DNA from: Thermacetogenium sp. UBA4966
Lineage (GTDB): Bacteria > Bacillota > DSM-12270 > Thermacetogeniales > Thermacetogeniaceae
Reading direction: 5' to 3'
DNA: 6,349 nucleotides
Assembly (NCBI GenBank): GCA_002397275.1
Contig: DHAA01000052.1
Coordinates: forward strand, 1-6,349
Numbering within the stretch: the first letter of the stretch is position 1; each line of letters starts with the position of its first letter. Below, one piece after another: positions 5,755 to 6,349 of this stretch. The position numbers and the translations under genes are program-made. The notes below the pieces were generated by a model, which was not told the DNA's origin, searched no databases, and saw nothing but the letters and a program-made list of their open reading frames with translations.

Positions 5755-5782
5755 ATTATAGACTACAAAGTGTTTAATTCAA
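5755..5782 (-). promoter_or_regulatory. Candidate sigma-A promoter of the peptide-binding protein gene
   Basis: On the - strand TATAAT (5760-5755) is a perfect -10, preceded after a 16-bp spacer by TTGAAT (5782-5777), a 4/6 match to the -35. Transcription would start near 5748, leaving a leader of about 220 nt. In DNA this A/T-rich other starts nearer the gene are possible, so the call is tentative. Confidence 0.4.
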
Positions 5783-5825
5783 TTCAGCATTTTAACATAA
5801 CAAGAACAAGCGGCAAGAAAAATAG

Positions 5826-5865
5826 AAGCTGCGCCGGCCTCCATGAGAAACAGGCAGCGCAGCTT
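5826..5865. terminator. Bidirectional intrinsic terminator
   Basis: AAGCTGCGC (5826-5834) pairs perfectly with GCGCAGCTT (5857-5865), 9 bp. Inside, a further GCCT/AGGC (5837-5840 with 5852-5855) pairs. On the + strand the stem runs into five T (5864-5868). On the - strand it is followed by CTATTTTTC. It lies about 50 nt after the LysM gene stop and just upstream of the promoter for the peptide-binding gene, so it insulates the two - strand genes from each other. Confidence 0.75.
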
Positions 5866-5917
5866 TTTGTAATATGATAAACTGCGGATCAAAGCTTCAA
5901 CGGGGCATGGTATTCAT

Positions 5918-6349
5918 TTAAGATGTTTTGGGGACGCATATTTGCTGTCCCACAACCAGGTCGTCGGGATCGATCCCGGGGTTGACCTTTATGATCGCCT
6001 GAACTGTCGTATTAAATTTGCGGGCGATTCTGCTCAATGTGTCTCCGCTTTCCACAACGTAGACAAAGGCGCCCTGTGGACAGCGTCTCTTGGGGATGCA
6101 TATTTTCTGTCCGATAGCCAGATTCCTGGGATCTATGCCGGGATTCGCCTCCTCGATGGCTTTAACTGTCACGCCAAACTGTTTGGCCAGGTTGAATAAG
6201 GTGTCACCGGCTCTCACGGTATAGATGAAACCCGAACACTCAGGCGCCGGTGCTTTGGGTATGCAGACCCTCTGGCCGCCTTGCAGGATGTTGGCGTCTA
6301 TGCCCGGATTAGCGGCAATAATGGCGTTCAGGGGAACATTAAAGCGCTG
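5918..6349 (-). CDS. LysM-repeat protein, 5' end beyond the window
   Basis: Last 143 residues of a protein built of LysM domains, which bind N-acetylglucosamine chains of peptidoglycan or related spore-coat/cortex material. The open frame reaches the window edge with no start, so the true beginning lies to the right; a GTG at 6217 is internal and should not be taken as the start. Three repeats are visible: a partial one (to about residue 32 of the visible part), a complete one at 42-87 and a complete one at 95-141. Each repeat ends NPGID...GQ-x-hydrophobic-C-(I/V)-P-K; the NPGID copies begin at 14, 69 and 123, a period of 54-55. The complete repeats open with Y-T/V-V-x-x-G-D-T-L. Five cysteines fall in the repeat ends and linkers (29, 38, 84, 90, 138), suggesting disulfides in an extracytoplasmic protein. 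There is no catalytic domain in the visible part; one may lie in the missing N-terminus. A terminator follows at 5826-5865. Confidence 0.92.
   Translation of the reverse strand, partial: QRFNVPLNAIIAANPGIDANILQGGQRVCIPKAPAPECSGFIYTVRAGDTLFNLAKQFGVTVKAIEEANPGIDPRNLAIGQKICIPKRRCPQGAFVYVVESGDTLSRIARKFNTTVQAIIKVNPGIDPDDLVVGQQICVPKTS

Larger units (their letters stand above)
5527..5825. other. A/T-rich leader region upstream of the peptide-binding protein gene
   Basis: About 300 nt, distinctly more A/T-rich than the flanking genes, with no supported coding sequence. It holds a candidate promoter (5755-5782) and a leader hairpin (5648-5672), and ends at the bidirectional terminator. The 87-codon + strand frame here begins with TTG, lacks an RBS and reads through the terminator, so I do not treat it as a gene. 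No riboswitch class is recognisable. Confidence 0.6.

Noticed and set aside
5614..5877. 87-codon + strand open frame
   Set aside because: It begins at a TTG without RBS in A/T-rich DNA and translates straight through the terminator hairpin.
5918..6217. GTG at 6217 as start of the LysM protein
   Set aside because: The same frame stays open to the window edge and encodes part of another LysM repeat; GTG 6217 lies inside a domain.

Overview
The window looks like chromosomal DNA of a Bacillota (Firmicutes, probably clostridial or related) bacterium. The supporting signs are strong AGGAGG-type ribosome binding sites, a lipoprotein signal with an LSGC lipobox, a two-lobe TrkA paired with TrkH, a LysM-repeat protein with NPGID/CIPK repeats, A/T-rich intergenic regions and roughly even base composition. 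No mobile element, tRNA, rRNA or CRISPR array is visible. The lineage is an inference from gene style, not from a marker gene.

Left part (1-3288): a potassium-uptake operon on the + strand, trkH (214-1629) then trkA (1678-3024). A leader carrying a 9-bp GC-rich hairpin precedes it, and a possible promoter pointing left off the window lies at 21-48. TrkH is the membrane K+ translocating subunit. TrkA is the cytoplasmic nucleotide-binding RCK subunit that gates it. Downstream are two intrinsic-terminator hairpins facing opposite ways: 3225-3288 serves the + strand and 3046-3080 serves mainly the - strand. Transcripts converging here may therefore share about 250 nt of complementary 3' sequence.

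Middle part (3343-3800): the most interesting region. A gene of only 53 codons (3413-3574, - strand) encodes a charged, tyrosine-rich protein that I do not recognise. It has a near-ideal Shine-Dalgarno and, about 50 nt further upstream, a -24/-12 (sigma-54, RpoN) promoter at 3634-3649. Two GCCG-N6-CGGC dyads lie 20 bp apart at about -147 and -167 from the predicted start, where enhancer-binding activators of sigma-54 normally bind. An A/T-tract lies between. Together these look like a self-contained, activator-controlled small-protein gene.

Right part (3874-6349): an orphan family-5 (OppA/DppE-like) peptide-binding lipoprotein gene on the - strand (3874-5526), with no permease or ATPase genes in view. 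Its leader is long and A/T-rich, with a candidate sigma-A promoter at 5755-5782. A bidirectional terminator (5826-5865) separates it from a LysM-repeat protein gene (5918-6349, - strand) whose beginning lies beyond the right edge. The right-hand genes appear to be separate transcription units rather than one operon.
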